Source: Candidatus Zhuqueibacterota bacterium (GTDB taxonomy: Bacteria; KSB1; UBA2214). Taken from it: a stretch of DNA of 6,709 bases. Location: the NCBI GenBank assembly GCA_022706175.1, contig JAKJDB010000146.1:1-6709 (forward strand). Direction: 5' to 3'. Made by a program: the position numbers and the translations under genes. Shown piece by piece: positions 6,088 to 6,709 of the stretch (its first letter is position 1; each line of letters opens with the position of its first letter). Below the pieces are notes generated by a model. That model made no database searches. It saw only the letters and a list, made by a program, of their open reading frames with translations, and was not told where the DNA came from.

Positions 6088-6709
6088 TCTAGGCACCAGC
6101 TATTTCAAACTGGGGTTGTTCGATGCTCAGGGCCGGCTTCGCGGCTTGAGCCGGGTGGCAGTGATCAAGGACACCGGCGATGGCATGCGAGCCGAACTCC
6201 CGGTTGATCGATTCTGGCGCATGCTGCGCGAAGGACTGCAGCAAGCCTGCAATCAGGCGAACGCCGCTTGCGATGGCATAAAGGCTGTGTCGTACGCCTC
6301 ACAGGCGAACAGCTTTATTCTACTGGATCAGGCACACCAGCCGTTGACGCCTCTTGTTCTATGGTGCGATGAGCGCGCCCGCAGCCATCCGGCTGTGGGA
6401 CATCTCTTTGACAAAGAGCAGTTCCTTGAACACACCGGGCTTGGCGTCTCCTGCAATCACCAGTTTTGCGTCGCCAAGATCCTCTGGTTTCAGCGCCATC
6501 ATGCCGCCCTTTGGTCCCGGGCCCGCCATCTGTTGACTCTATCGGACTATTTTACGTTCTGTCTGACCGGTGAAACAGTCGGCGACATGGGCACCGCTTC
6601 GCTGCTCGGACTGTTGGACATCCATCAGGCGGAATGGTTGAGATCGATTGTGGATTTGGGAGCTGTGGCGCTCGCCAAACCTTTACGGCCCGGCACTATG
6701 GCAGGTAAA
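6065..6709 (+). CDS. FGGY-family carbohydrate kinase, N-terminal part (runs off the window)
   Basis: The frame from the ATG at 6065 stays open for 215 codons to the window edge, so the C-terminal half is missing from view (family members are usually about 480-520 residues). It is an FGGY sugar kinase, which transfers phosphate from ATP to a ketose, polyol or related sugar. Visible evidence is the actin-like ATPase phosphate-1 motif GVDLGTSYFKLGLFD (6-20), SQANSFILLD in the usual position of the QxHG..LLD-type segment, LWCDERA (99-105), SDYFTFCLTGE (160-170) and ASLLGLLDIHQAEW. The catalytic-base Asp and the FGGY signatures would lie downstream. Translation starts 23 bases before the ceramidase-like gene ends, so expression is probably coupled. 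The substrate subgroup (xylulokinase, fuculokinase, gluconokinase or other) cannot be told. Context suggests it phosphorylates the product of the preceding enzymes. Confidence 0.9.
   Translation, partial: MDLVLGVDLGTSYFKLGLFDAQGRLRGLSRVAVIKDTGDGMRAELPVDRFWRMLREGLQQACNQANAACDGIKAVSYASQANSFILLDQAHQPLTPLVLWCDERARSHPAVGHLFDKEQFLEHTGLGVSCNHQFCVAKILWFQRHHAALWSRARHLLTLSDYFTFCLTGETVGDMGTASLLGLLDIHQAEWLRSIVDLGAVALAKPLRPGTMAGK

Noticed and set aside
4750..6096. A 448-codon open frame on the minus strand, almost exactly mirroring the ceramidase-like gene.
   Set aside because: It is in antisense register to a gene with clear family motifs. Its translation is rich in His, Arg and Gln with no recognisable domain, as expected from the complement of G/C-ending codons.
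6354..6536. A 60-codon plus-strand open frame inside the kinase region.
   Set aside because: It is out of frame with the kinase, whose frame is open and carries continuous FGGY family motifs through this region.

Overview
The window (about 57-58% G+C by eye) is a compact, single-strand bacterial operon segment. All six genes are on the + strand and nearly every base is coding. The G/C-rich third positions, good Shine-Dalgarno sites and 1-12 base spacers (plus one 23-base overlap) indicate chromosomal metabolic DNA. I see no mobile element, RNA gene, CRISPR array or repeat family. The organism cannot be named from the sequence. The mix of a Gfo/Idh/MocA oxidoreductase, a short ceramidase-like protein and divergent NagA/NagB proteins would suit an environmental, polysaccharide- or glycoconjugate-degrading lineage, but that is inference.

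Layout: (1) 4-1371, class-III PLP aminotransferase. (2) 1375-2523, Gfo/Idh/MocA NAD(P)-dependent oxidoreductase. A 98-base gap follows, the only real intergenic space, with a weak promoter-like pair. (3) 2622-3791, NagA-type N-acetyl-amino-sugar deacetylase; the longer open frame from 2532 is probably not used. (4) 3804-4739, NagB-like deaminase/isomerase with an altered active site. (5) 4741-6087, a short protein of the neutral ceramidase N-terminal family without a signal peptide. (6) 6065-6709, the N-terminal part of an FGGY carbohydrate kinase that runs off the window.

Reading them together (inference): the set looks like a catabolic or remodelling pathway for an N-acylated amino sugar or aminocyclitol. 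The ceramidase-like hydrolase and NagA homologue would remove N-acyl groups, the NagB homologue would convert an amino-aldose to a ketose with loss of ammonia, and the FGGY kinase would phosphorylate the product. The dehydrogenase/aminotransferase pair could oxidise a hydroxyl and exchange keto for amino groups. The NagB homologue keeps the catalytic Asp-Glu and His-Glu positions but lacks the recognisable phosphate-binding residues of canonical NagB. This raises the possibility of a route in which deamination precedes phosphorylation, with the kinase last. That is the most interesting hypothesis in the window.
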